This document shows positions 24,790 through 33,293 of a stretch of 64,000 bases of DNA, piece by piece. Each line of letters begins with the position of its first letter. The first letter of the stretch is position 1. Location of the stretch: the NCBI RefSeq assembly GCF_003308995.1, contig NZ_QFFJ01000001.1, positions 2,170,001 to 2,234,000 on the forward strand. The letters run 5' to 3'. This DNA comes from Chitinophaga flava (lineage in GTDB: Bacteria; Bacteroidota; Bacteroidia; Chitinophagales; Chitinophagaceae). Under the pieces are notes generated by a model. The model searched no databases, had not been told where the DNA came from, and worked only from the letters and a program-made list of their open reading frames with translations. A program made the translations under genes and the position numbers.

Positions 24790-25872
24790 ATGGCCAAAAC
24801 CACGACGATATTAAAACGACTGAGCGCGTTGCTCCTTTGGGTGCTTGCGTTCACAGGCTTTATTATCCTGCTGGTGGCAGCCAATAAAGACAAAGACAGT
24901 GGTATCTGTAAAGGTATTCAGGTGAAATTTGAAGGGAAGGATGATAATTTCTTCATTGAAGCCAAGGATATCCGCTCTTTGCTTACCAAAAACAAAACAT
25001 TGAACCCGGTTGGAAAACCCATCAGGGATATCAATATCAAGGCACTGGAAGCAGTGGTCGACCAGGATCCCTGGGTAAAGAATGCAGAAATCTATTTCAC
25101 CAGTAAACAGGAACTGCATATCAAAGTCACTCAACGGGAGCCTGTAGCCAGGGTGTTTACCTTTTCGGGCAACAGTTTTTACTTCGATGAAGCAGCGGAA
25201 CGTATCCCGGTTTCATCGCGCTACGCCGCCAGGGTACCGGTTTTCACCGGATTCCCCACCGATGTGGAAAAGCTGCAGCGAACAGACAGTCTGCTCGCCG
25301 CCCAGATTGTGGACATGGGAAGTTTTATCAGCAAAGATCCTTTCTGGATGGCGCAGGTAGAACAACTGATGATCACCCCCGACCGGAAATTCGAGTTCAT
25401 ACCCAAACTGGGCGACCAGGTAATCGTTTTCGGAGAAGGTATGGATATAGAAAAAAAATTTACCAAACTGCTGGCTTTTTACAAGGAAGGACTGAACAAG
25501 GTAGGTTGGAACAATTACACGCGTATCAATGTAGCATTTGAGAATGAGGTAGTATGTACGCGTAAGGATGGTGTAGCACCGCTGCAACCGGCGATACCCA
25601 AAGACACGGTAAAACAGTTTATGCCGGACGAACCGCCCATCGGAGACAATAGTGAAGATACAGCGGAGAAGACGGCAGCGAAACCACCGGAACATCCACC
25701 GGTACCGGTTAAACAGGCTGTCAAACCAGCCACAACTAAAGCAAAGGCAAAGGCGCCCGAGAAAAAAGTGAAACAGGAGAAAGCAGCAGCGCCAGCCAGG
25801 CAACAACCTAAAGCAGTGTATAAGCCAGGGAATAAATCTGTTAACACATCAAAAAAACAAAAAACGCCATGA
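24790..25872 (+). CDS. ftsQ: Cell division protein FtsQ/DivIB with long basic C-terminal tail
   Basis: Bitopic divisome scaffold linking FtsA/FtsZ to FtsW/FtsI through FtsL-FtsB. The 360 residues comprise a short cytoplasmic part, one membrane span (LLLWVLAFTGFIILLVAAN at about 14-32), a POTRA-like domain with FFIEAKDIRSLL and AVVDQDPWVKNAEIYF, and the FtsQ beta domain to about 262. From about 263 to 360 there is an extra Pro/Lys/Ala-rich, strongly basic tail that would lie in the periplasm. Overall identity to E. coli FtsQ is low; the order murC-ftsQ-ftsA fixes the name. Its stop overlaps the ftsA ATG (ATGA). Confidence 0.88.
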   Translation: MAKTTTILKRLSALLLWVLAFTGFIILLVAANKDKDSGICKGIQVKFEGKDDNFFIEAKDIRSLLTKNKTLNPVGKPIRDINIKALEAVVDQDPWVKNAEIYFTSKQELHIKVTQREPVARVFTFSGNSFYFDEAAERIPVSSRYAARVPVFTGFPTDVEKLQRTDSLLAAQIVDMGSFISKDPFWMAQVEQLMITPDRKFEFIPKLGDQVIVFGEGMDIEKKFTKLLAFYKEGLNKVGWNNYTRINVAFENEVVCTRKDGVAPLQPAIPKDTVKQFMPDEPPIGDNSEDTAEKTAAKPPEHPPVPVKQAVKPATTKAKAKAPEKKVKQEKAAAPARQQPKAVYKPGNKSVNTSKKQKTP

Positions 25873-27275
25873 ATCAGGAAGCTCCCATCATTGTAGGTCT
25901 CGACATAGGAACTACGAAGATTGCTGCCATAGCAGGACGGAAGAATGAATACGGGAAACTGGAAATCCTGGGATTCGGTAAAGCTACATCGTTTGGTGTG
26001 CAGCACGGCATGGTGCTGAACATTGACCAGACTATAAAAGCCATCAGGCAAGCCCTGGAAAACTGTTATGCCTCCAGCCCCCATCTGGAGATCAATGAAG
26101 TATATGTCGGCATCGCCGGTCATCATATCAAAAGTTTGCAAACCCGTGGAGATATTGTCCGCAATGATGTGGAGGCGGAAATATCCCAGAAAGATATTGA
26201 CCAGCTGATCAATGATCAGTACAAAACCGTTATCCCTGCCAGTGATCAAATCATTGATGTGATCCCGCAGCAATATATTGTGGATAGTTTGCAGAATATC
26301 ACCTACCCTATTGGTATGTCTGGGGTGAAGGTGGGTGCCAACTTCCATATTATCACCGGTGATAAAAACGCCATCCGTAATATTAACCGTAGTGTGGAAA
26401 AATCAGGCCTGAAAATCCGTGACCTGGTACTGCAGCCGCTGGCCTCTGCCGCCGCTGTTATGTGCGACATGGACTTTGAAGCCGGCGTTGCCATCGTAGA
26501 CATCGGAGGCGGTACCACCGACCTGGCTGTATTCTATGAAGGTATTCTGAAACACACTGCTGTTATTCCTTATGGCGGGGAAAACATCACCAATGATATT
26601 AAAAACGGCCTCGGTGTATTAAAAACACAGGCAGAACAGATGAAAGTGCAATTCGGTTATGCCCTGGCCGATGAAGCTAAAAGCAACGCTTATATCACTA
26701 TTCCCGGTTTACGCGGACAAAGCCCCAAGGAAATATCCGTTAAAAACCTGGCACATATCATCCAGGCCCGTATGAGTGAGATACTCGATTTCGTAGTGTA
26801 TCACCTCAAACAGATCGGCATGGACAATAAAATGTTGAATGGCGGTATTATCCTTACTGGTGGCGGTTCCCAACTAAAACACCTGATTCAGCTCACTGAA
26901 TACACTACCGGCGCCAGTGCACGCATCGGATTCCCCAACGAACATCTGTCCAGTGGACTGTTCGACGAAGAGATGACCAAACCTATGTACGCTACTTGCG
27001 TAGGATTGATACTCAAAGGTTACAACGATTATGAAAATGACCGTAAGTCACTAGAAGAAAATTATGTAAAAATTAATACCAGCTATTTCGCCAAGGAACA
27101 AGCTGCACAATCAGCTGTACAACAAGACGATTGGGGAACGGAAGATGCACCTTCCTCCCAGGAAATCCAGGACAGGAAAGCAAAAGAAAGAAATGCTTCG
27201 CTCAAAAATTTCCTGGACAAAATGAAAACAAAAATCATTGACATGTTTACAGAAGAAGAAGACGCAAAACTGTAA
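25869..27275 (+). CDS. ftsA: Cell division protein FtsA
   Basis: Actin-like ATPase that tethers FtsZ filaments to the inner membrane. The 468-residue product shows the phosphate-1 loop VGLDIGTTKIAAIAG at about 9-23, the SHS2/1C region typical of FtsA after about residue 85, the phosphate-2 loop IVDIGGGTTDLAVF at about 208-221, and the adenosine motif ILTGGGSQLKHL near 326-337. The last 25 residues (KNFLDKMKTKIIDMF then acidic) form the membrane-targeting amphipathic helix. It begins inside the ftsQ stop codon, so the two are translationally coupled. Confidence 0.95.
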   Translation: MNQEAPIIVGLDIGTTKIAAIAGRKNEYGKLEILGFGKATSFGVQHGMVLNIDQTIKAIRQALENCYASSPHLEINEVYVGIAGHHIKSLQTRGDIVRNDVEAEISQKDIDQLINDQYKTVIPASDQIIDVIPQQYIVDSLQNITYPIGMSGVKVGANFHIITGDKNAIRNINRSVEKSGLKIRDLVLQPLASAAAVMCDMDFEAGVAIVDIGGGTTDLAVFYEGILKHTAVIPYGGENITNDIKNGLGVLKTQAEQMKVQFGYALADEAKSNAYITIPGLRGQSPKEISVKNLAHIIQARMSEILDFVVYHLKQIGMDNKMLNGGIILTGGGSQLKHLIQLTEYTTGASARIGFPNEHLSSGLFDEEMTKPMYATCVGLILKGYNDYENDRKSLEENYVKINTSYFAKEQAAQSAVQQDDWGTEDAPSSQEIQDRKAKERNASLKNFLDKMKTKIIDMFTEEEDAKL

Positions 27276-27334
27276 ATATGAAATGGCGCAATTGTTGCGA
27301 GCAGCAAACGTTTAATATATATGCAATCAAGAAC

Positions 27335-27421
27335 GATAATTAATAATGAGAGGACAAACGAACCATATTAACGGCAAAGAATACACGCAATTAACATCTA
27401 ACATGTTCATTATTAATTATC
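27335..27421. repeat. Long-loop inverted repeat ahead of ftsZ
   Basis: GATAATTAATAATGA (27335-27349) and its exact reverse complement (27407-27421), 15 bp with a 57-nt loop, filling the ftsA-ftsZ gap and ending 27 nt before the ftsZ ATG. Confidence 0.7.
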
Positions 27422-27448
27422 CGTACTAACCCATAAAAGTATAGAGTC

Positions 27449-29218
27449 ATGATACATTTTGATCTTCCTAAGGAAAAATCTTCTATCATCAAGGTCATCG
27501 GCATTGGTGGCGGTGGAAGTAATGCGGTGAATCATATGTATAGCCAACGCATTGAAGGGGTGAATTTTATTATCTGTAATACCGATGCCCAGGCTATCGC
27601 AAACAGCCCTGTGCCCAACAAAATACAGTTGGGTCCTCACCTCACGCAGGGTCTTGGAGCCGGCGCCAATCCCGAAATCGGAAAACAGGCGACAGAAGAA
27701 TCCTTTGAAGAAATCAAAAAAATACTGGAGGTAAATACTAAAATGGCCTTCATCACTGCCGGTATGGGCGGTGGCACCGGTACCGGTGGCGCCCCTATCA
27801 TCGCGCGGATATGTAAGGAACTGGGTATTCTGACCGTTGGTATTGTTACTACCCCGTTTTCTTATGAAGGAAAAAAGAGAATGCTGCAGGCAGATGAAGG
27901 TGTTCAACGACTGAAAGAGTATGTAGACACCCTGCTCATCATCTCCAATGATAAATTAAGGCAGAAATTTGGTGACCTTAAATTTAAGGCCGCCTTCGAA
28001 AAAGCAGATAACGTACTGGCAACTGCTGCCAAATGTATTACCGACGTTATCAACTCCACCGGCCAGATCAACGTGGACTTTGCCGACGTTTGTACCGTTA
28101 TGCGTAACGGTGGCGTGGCGATCCTCGGTTCTGCCATCGCAGAAGGCGAAAACCGTGCACAAAGAGCAATCGAAGATGCACTGACTTCTCCGTTGCTGAA
28201 CGACAACGATATCCGTGGTGCCAAATGGATCCTTATCAATATCTCCTCTTCTGAAGGTGAATTTGAACATACGCTGGATGAAATGGACATCATCCAGGCT
28301 TATGTACAGAGCCAGGCTGGTGAGGATTGCGACGTGATCCTGGGTGTGGGCTACGACCAGACACTGGACCGCAAACTGGGTGTTACTATCATCGCTACCG
28401 GTTTTGAACAGAAACCAATCCAGCAGATGAAAATGGCACCTTCCACTCCGGAACGTACCGAACCTAAAATCGTAATGCAGCTGGGTAAAGATGGGGATGA
28501 GAAAAAGATGAACACGCAACAGGCACAGGGCGTGCTTTTCCACGAACCGCAAGACCTGATGGCCCCTCGCCTGATGGAACCTGCAGTGCCTCACGTTGAC
28601 CCTGCCACCGGCTATACTCCGCCACAACAGCAGGCGCCCATCGCTCCTGCCCGGCAGAACTATGTACTGAATGTTCAACAGGTGCCTGCTCAACAGCCGC
28701 AGGTGACACCGGAGCAACAGATGCAGCAGCTGCACCAGCAACATCAGCCGCAACAGGTACCGCCTTCCACACAGCCCAATGTAAACATAATCCAGCCTCA
28801 AGGCGGTAGCAGCGCAGGCGGTTACCTCAACAGGCCGTCACACATCTATGTGGAACCAGGCAATACTCCTCCTCCTGAAATGAAAATGGTGTACAGGGAA
28901 GAGGAAATAAACCATCATCCGCTGCCACCTGAAGTGCCCATGCAACACTCTTACGAAGAGCTGGAAGAACAAAAACGCAAACAGGCAGAAAGAGTTGCCA
29001 AACTGCGCAGCATCAGCTTCAACGTAAAAAACATGGACAACAATGCGGAAATTGAAAACATCCCGGCCTATCTGCGCCGCAATGTAGCCCTGGAAAATGG
29101 TGCCGGCTCCGCCGAACACTTCTATTCCAACTACACTGTAAGCGGTGAACCAGGACAAAACAACCATCCCGAAATAAATACTATCAATACATTTTTAGAT
29201 GGGAAGAAGCCCGATTGA
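27449..29218 (+). CDS. ftsZ: Cell division protein FtsZ
   Basis: Tubulin-like GTPase forming the division ring. The 589-residue product has the GTP tubulin signature GGGTGTGG at 107-114 and the synergy (T7) loop N208-V-D-F-A-D213. The globular domain ends near 320. It is followed by a long Gln/Pro/His-rich disordered linker (to about 500). The conserved C-terminal peptide IPAYLRRN (about 538-545) is the FtsA-binding element. A further 44 residues after it end in NTFLDGKKPD, an extension I recognise from Bacteroidota FtsZ. It sits 173 nt after ftsA behind an inverted repeat and closes the cluster with a terminator. Confidence 0.96.
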   Translation: MIHFDLPKEKSSIIKVIGIGGGGSNAVNHMYSQRIEGVNFIICNTDAQAIANSPVPNKIQLGPHLTQGLGAGANPEIGKQATEESFEEIKKILEVNTKMAFITAGMGGGTGTGGAPIIARICKELGILTVGIVTTPFSYEGKKRMLQADEGVQRLKEYVDTLLIISNDKLRQKFGDLKFKAAFEKADNVLATAAKCITDVINSTGQINVDFADVCTVMRNGGVAILGSAIAEGENRAQRAIEDALTSPLLNDNDIRGAKWILINISSSEGEFEHTLDEMDIIQAYVQSQAGEDCDVILGVGYDQTLDRKLGVTIIATGFEQKPIQQMKMAPSTPERTEPKIVMQLGKDGDEKKMNTQQAQGVLFHEPQDLMAPRLMEPAVPHVDPATGYTPPQQQAPIAPARQNYVLNVQQVPAQQPQVTPEQQMQQLHQQHQPQQVPPSTQPNVNIIQPQGGSSAGGYLNRPSHIYVEPGNTPPPEMKMVYREEEINHHPLPPEVPMQHSYEELEEQKRKQAERVAKLRSISFNVKNMDNNAEIENIPAYLRRNVALENGAGSAEHFYSNYTVSGEPGQNNHPEINTINTFLDGKKPD

Positions 29219-29270
29219 TGAACTTAGAGATATTCCATTCGGACATTTGATTGTTTTTTAGTTGTGTTAA

Positions 29271-29307
29271 AAAGAAAATCCTCCGGTTCCCCGGAGGATT
29301 TTTCTTT
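29271..29307. terminator. Terminator closing the dcw cluster
   Basis: A perfect 12-bp GC-cored stem (29275-29286 with 29291-29302), 4-nt loop, flanked by A and T runs. It stops ftsZ transcription and, on the other strand, the converging glycosidase gene whose stop is at 29307. Confidence 0.9.
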
Positions 29308-31064
29308 TATAATTCACTCAGCTGCTGCTTCGCCCCTCGCAGCATATCTGCTGCCGGAACGGTTTTCAACGCATTGATATCAAACGGTGAAAGCATCTTT
29401 TCCAGCTTTGCCAGTCCTTCAGTGTTGTGAGTTCTGGTATATTCTTCCCGTAAAATCCGGATTTTTTCATAATCCTGCACCCCTTCTACCAGGCGCTCAA
29501 AACGAATGGAAGACCGCGGTCCCGGATATACGAAATATGTATCCCCTGCAGCCCAGGCACGGAAACGGCTATCCTGCAATGGCCTTTTTACCCAGCAGTT
29601 ATATGCCCAGCGTAAATAACCGGTATATCCCTTGTAAGCAGCATGCCAGCCCATAAAGGTAGCTTCTGCCGGAGGTGAGAATGTAAAGGTATTAGGAAAC
29701 CCTTCTGTACAGCAGGTGTAAAATGTAGTAGGCCATCCCTTTTTTACCCGCTCTTTCAGCACTTCATCCGGGAATGGCTCTTTGGAGGCAACACAAAAAT
29801 CATAGATATCCTTGTCCAGTGGTGCATGATAACTACCCGCCAACGATAATCTGAAGTTTTTATCTGCTTTTCTGATCAGAGCCAGGGCTTCCTGCATATC
29901 CGCCATAGGACGTTCATCCATGGCAATGGTAGTGATATCAAACCAGCCTTTGGCTTTCAGATGTTTCACAAAATCGTTCAGCATCGGCTGCCAGTGGGCG
30001 GCATATTCCGGAGAACCAGGTTTGGCGATCAACAAAGTGTCTTTGCCTTTCGTCTCATCATAATAATAGAATTTCAGGTTCCAGGGAATCATACTGTAAC
30101 AGTTGATTTCCTTTTTGATGCCGAGATCCATCATGAACTGTACCCATTTATCAAAAACGGTATAGTCAAAAGCCCATGAACCGTCTTTCTTTTTAGTCCA
30201 TTTTACCATGGAACCATACACATCTTCCGTCTGGCTGTTCCACGGATCGTAGATAATTGTGGTCGTAATGCATTTTTGTCCGGCTGCTGCCAGCATCTGC
30301 ATATAAGGCTTCATCGCCTTAAAATGAGCTTCGCTCCAGGGTTTTACGCCATACATCCGGGCCACAGCATCGGGGCTCTGCCAGAGGTCGAGGTGAAACT
30401 TCCAGTCTTTAGGCGCCGGGAGGGTATGGTTAACTACCTGTATCTCATAAGGCAGGCTACTGATCGTGTTACCGTTTTTTATCTTCACAAGACCTTTATA
30501 GAGGCCTGGAGTAGTACCAGCCGGCACTTGTATACTCAGCCACACAGGCTGCGTATTATTAGCCGCTATGTTCATTTTACGCTGTATATCAATACCGTCA
30601 GCCACCAGTGAAGAGTCGAAGTTTTCAGGCTTGCGATAACCGCAGCCGCTGCCATCCTTATTCAGCTCGTCAGTCATTACGTATCGTACAAAGCCGGTAG
30701 TAACAGCGCTGGCGGGAATAATGGCTCCTTTACCGCCCTGCAGGGCACCAGCTTCAATACTCACATCAGTAAGCGGATTGGCGGTCCAGAGGAGAAACTG
30801 TGTATGTACTCTTTCGCCTTTCCAGGCTTTGGTACTCCAGGAAGAAGTCAGACTGTTGGGATCGGGAGCATTTCTTTTTTCGTATCGGATATCGGCAGAA
30901 CCGAAGGCAACGTGGAGCTGGTTGCCTTTTACAGCTTCCCAGGAAGCTTTATTGACAGGCCGGGGATCAGGCAACTCCTGGTATCCGGCGGCCGGACCAC
31001 TCTGGGCCCATACGTTTTGTTGCAATGCCAGTAATACCAGCACGCCAAAAAATTTGTTCACCAT
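29307..31064 (-). CDS. GH123-type glycoside hydrolase (DUF4091 protein), secreted
   Basis: A 585-residue exported protein with a signal peptide MVNKFFGVLVLLALQQNVWAQ. After a beta-rich N-terminal domain (to about 220) comes a TIM-barrel-like catalytic domain with an adjacent Asp-Glu pair in AMDERPMAD near residue 382, the arrangement of GH123 beta-N-acetylgalactosaminidases that use substrate-assisted catalysis. The C-terminal YPGPRSSIRFERLVEGVQDY is the DUF4091 hallmark. I start at the ATG at 31064 because it begins the signal peptide; a start at 31112 would lie inside the long hairpin that ends 6 nt upstream. Function on glycosphingolipid or mucin-type GalNAc is inference. Confidence 0.8.
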   Translation of the reverse strand: MVNKFFGVLVLLALQQNVWAQSGPAAGYQELPDPRPVNKASWEAVKGNQLHVAFGSADIRYEKRNAPDPNSLTSSWSTKAWKGERVHTQFLLWTANPLTDVSIEAGALQGGKGAIIPASAVTTGFVRYVMTDELNKDGSGCGYRKPENFDSSLVADGIDIQRKMNIAANNTQPVWLSIQVPAGTTPGLYKGLVKIKNGNTISSLPYEIQVVNHTLPAPKDWKFHLDLWQSPDAVARMYGVKPWSEAHFKAMKPYMQMLAAAGQKCITTTIIYDPWNSQTEDVYGSMVKWTKKKDGSWAFDYTVFDKWVQFMMDLGIKKEINCYSMIPWNLKFYYYDETKGKDTLLIAKPGSPEYAAHWQPMLNDFVKHLKAKGWFDITTIAMDERPMADMQEALALIRKADKNFRLSLAGSYHAPLDKDIYDFCVASKEPFPDEVLKERVKKGWPTTFYTCCTEGFPNTFTFSPPAEATFMGWHAAYKGYTGYLRWAYNCWVKRPLQDSRFRAWAAGDTYFVYPGPRSSIRFERLVEGVQDYEKIRILREEYTRTHNTEGLAKLEKMLSPFDINALKTVPAADMLRGAKQQLSEL

Positions 31065-31070
31065 ACTAAA

Positions 31071-31169
31071 CAGAGATTTGATTATTTGGGTTTTCCCACA
31101 AAATCCTATCACCCAAGATCTTAAAAATATCCGGATTTTTTGCGGGAAATCCTAATAATCAAATCTCTG
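31071..31169. repeat. 99-nt imperfect palindrome between kup and the glycosidase
   Basis: Outer arms CAGAGATTTGATTATT (31071-31086) and its exact complement (31154-31169), 16 bp, continuing inward as an imperfect pairing for roughly another 20 nt on each side. It fills the gap between the kup stop and the glycosidase start and could be a terminator, an mRNA-stability hairpin or a small palindromic repeat. Confidence 0.75.
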
Positions 31170-31177
31170 TCAGCCGG

Positions 31178-33130
31178 TTAGTGTATAATGCGTTTTAACT
31201 GCAGGTTGGTGACAGGAGCCACTACCAGCGGATATTTTTCGATAGTTACATAGCTGGAATCCAGCCCGAAACCTCTTTCTTCTGACAAACTGATTTTTTT
31301 CAGGAAGAAGTACATCTTCATGATCATTCGTTCGTACAGTGGCAGGTCGTTGTCGTGGGAAAGGAACTTTTCCATCACGATAAACTGGAAGTCACCTACT
31401 ACATTGTTTTTACTGAGTGATTCGTAACGGCTGGTGATATTCACTTCCTTGTTACGTACCATATCTTCCACCACCATTCTGAACATCAGGTTGATCCTTT
31501 GTTCCACCTTGAAACCGAGGCGGAATTCCACCCGTATTACTTCGTTGGGGATAATGGTTTGAACGGAATATTCGCTCAGGTAAGGCTCATCCACTACATC
31601 TACGTGTACAAACCAGTAGATATCAGCCCTTTTGGGCTTTTTATTGAGGATGGAGTAGATGATTTTATGTTCTATTTCTTTCGGATTGTCGGCACTACTC
31701 ATATATACCAGGTGGGTGGCATATTTAGGGATGGTAGTGTCGTTGCTCAATTCCTGTATGATAGGCAGATAATCTTCCAGTCTCACAAATTCCACATAGC
31801 GGTTTTTGATCTTGCGGGATTTGAACCATACGATCATGACCAGGAAGAGGGCGCCGGCCACTATAACAGTCACGTAACCGCCGTGCATGAATTTGACCAG
31901 GTTGGCAAACAGGAAAGAGAATTCTATGGAGAGGTATACCACCAGGTATAGTAGTATCCATCCTGTCCATACCCTCCGTGTGTATAGATAAAAGGCGAAC
32001 AGGCAGGAGGTCATCAGCATACAGATAGTGATGGAGAGCCCGTAAGCCGCTTCCATATGAGAAGATTCCTGGAAGAGTATAACGATAGCCGCACAGCCTA
32101 CAAACAGCATGGTATTGATACCGGGGATATAGAGCTGTCCGCGCATTTCAGTGGGATAATTCACCTTCATTTTAGGCCAGAGGTTGAGGCGCATTGCTTC
32201 CGCGATGAGCGTAAATGAGCCTGATATCAGGGCCTGGCTGGCGATAATGGAAGCCATTGTAGCAATGAGTACCCCAAAAATGATGAACCATTCCGGCATG
32301 ATGGTAAAGAAGGGGTTCTGATCTTTAGGAAGGATCTGCCCTTTCTGGGTGAGTAGCCAGGCACCTTGTCCGAGGTAGTTGAGGATCAGGCATGATTTTA
32401 CGAAGATCCAGGATACCCGGATGTTGCCTCTTCCGCAGTGACCGAGGTCGGAATAGAGTGCTTCCGCCCCTGTGGTACAGAGGAATACGGCACCGAGGAT
32501 GAGGAATCCTTTGGGATAGGTGGTGAGCAGTTCTATAGCATAATGAGGACTAAACGCCTTAAGAATGCCCAGGTCATCTGCAATGTGGGAGATTCCGAGG
32601 ATACCCAGCATAGAAAACCATAGTACCATTATAGGACCGAACATGCGGCCTATAGACACTGTGCCGAACTGCTGCATGATAAAGAGTCCGGTAATGATGG
32701 TTAATACGATTTTTACGATGGTCAGCTGGCTGAGGTCTTTAAATACTTCGAGGGTTCGTAGCCCTTCGATGGCAGAGGTGACGGTGATCGGCGGAGTGAT
32801 GATCCCGTCTGCGAGGAGGGCGGCGCCTCCGATCATACCGAAGATAACGGCCCATCTGGCGTGTCGTCTGACGAGCGCATAGAGGGAGAAGATACCACCT
32901 TCCCCTTTGTTGTCGGCCCTCAGGGTTAGAATTACGTATTTAACGGTGGTTTGTAATGTCAGCGTCCAGATAATACAGGAAATGCCTCCGATGACGAGGA
33001 GGTCGCTGATGGGATTACCGCCTACAATGGCTTTAAAAACATAGAGCGGAGAAGTTCCGATGTCGCCGTAGATGATACCCAGCGCTACTACTAAACCTGC
33101 CAGGGATACCCTGTTAATGTTTATGCCCAC
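31178..33130 (-). CDS. kup: KUP-family potassium transporter
   Basis: Inner-membrane low-affinity potassium uptake protein. The 650 residues start with the family signature LVVALGIIYGDIGTSPLYV at about 12-30, followed by ADNKGEGGIFSLYAL and about twelve membrane spans to near residue 430, then a cytoplasmic C-terminal domain of about 220 residues. The start codon is GTG at 33130; no upstream in-frame ATG gives a better N-terminus. A TAATTTTG promoter element sits 25 nt upstream within a small palindrome. The gene stands alone. Confidence 0.95.
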   Translation of the reverse strand: MGININRVSLAGLVVALGIIYGDIGTSPLYVFKAIVGGNPISDLLVIGGISCIIWTLTLQTTVKYVILTLRADNKGEGGIFSLYALVRRHARWAVIFGMIGGAALLADGIITPPITVTSAIEGLRTLEVFKDLSQLTIVKIVLTIITGLFIMQQFGTVSIGRMFGPIMVLWFSMLGILGISHIADDLGILKAFSPHYAIELLTTYPKGFLILGAVFLCTTGAEALYSDLGHCGRGNIRVSWIFVKSCLILNYLGQGAWLLTQKGQILPKDQNPFFTIMPEWFIIFGVLIATMASIIASQALISGSFTLIAEAMRLNLWPKMKVNYPTEMRGQLYIPGINTMLFVGCAAIVILFQESSHMEAAYGLSITICMLMTSCLFAFYLYTRRVWTGWILLYLVVYLSIEFSFLFANLVKFMHGGYVTVIVAGALFLVMIVWFKSRKIKNRYVEFVRLEDYLPIIQELSNDTTIPKYATHLVYMSSADNPKEIEHKIIYSILNKKPKRADIYWFVHVDVVDEPYLSEYSVQTIIPNEVIRVEFRLGFKVEQRINLMFRMVVEDMVRNKEVNITSRYESLSKNNVVGDFQFIVMEKFLSHDNDLPLYERMIMKMYFFLKKISLSEERGFGLDSSYVTIEKYPLVVAPVTNLQLKRIIH

Positions 33131-33154
33131 AAAGAATTTTTTTTAAAAAGCCTC

Positions 33155-33185
33155 CAAAATTAGGAGGAAATATTGAGATCAGCAA
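33155..33185 (-). promoter_or_regulatory. Promoter of kup within a small palindrome
   Basis: Reverse strand TAATTTTG (33162 down to 33155) matches TAnnTTTG, with TTG (33185-33183) 20 nt upstream. The -7 element lies in the centre of CCTCC-n7-GGAGG (33151-33167), a possible operator. Confidence 0.5.
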
Positions 33186-33229
33186 TAAAAGGTGACAGTG
33201 AAGAGGCCGGTAGGGGTTGGCATAATGAG

Positions 33230-33263
33230 AAAGTCCTCTCCCAGATGAGTGGGAGAGGACTTT
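33230..33263. terminator. Terminator after the OmpA-family gene
   Basis: A perfect 14-bp stem (33230-33243 with 33250-33263), 6-nt loop, with an A run at one end and T5 at the other. It lies 31 nt past the stop of the reverse-strand OmpA-family gene. Confidence 0.88.
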
Positions 33264-33293
33264 TTAATTATTCATCTCAATGAGTGAAACTGA

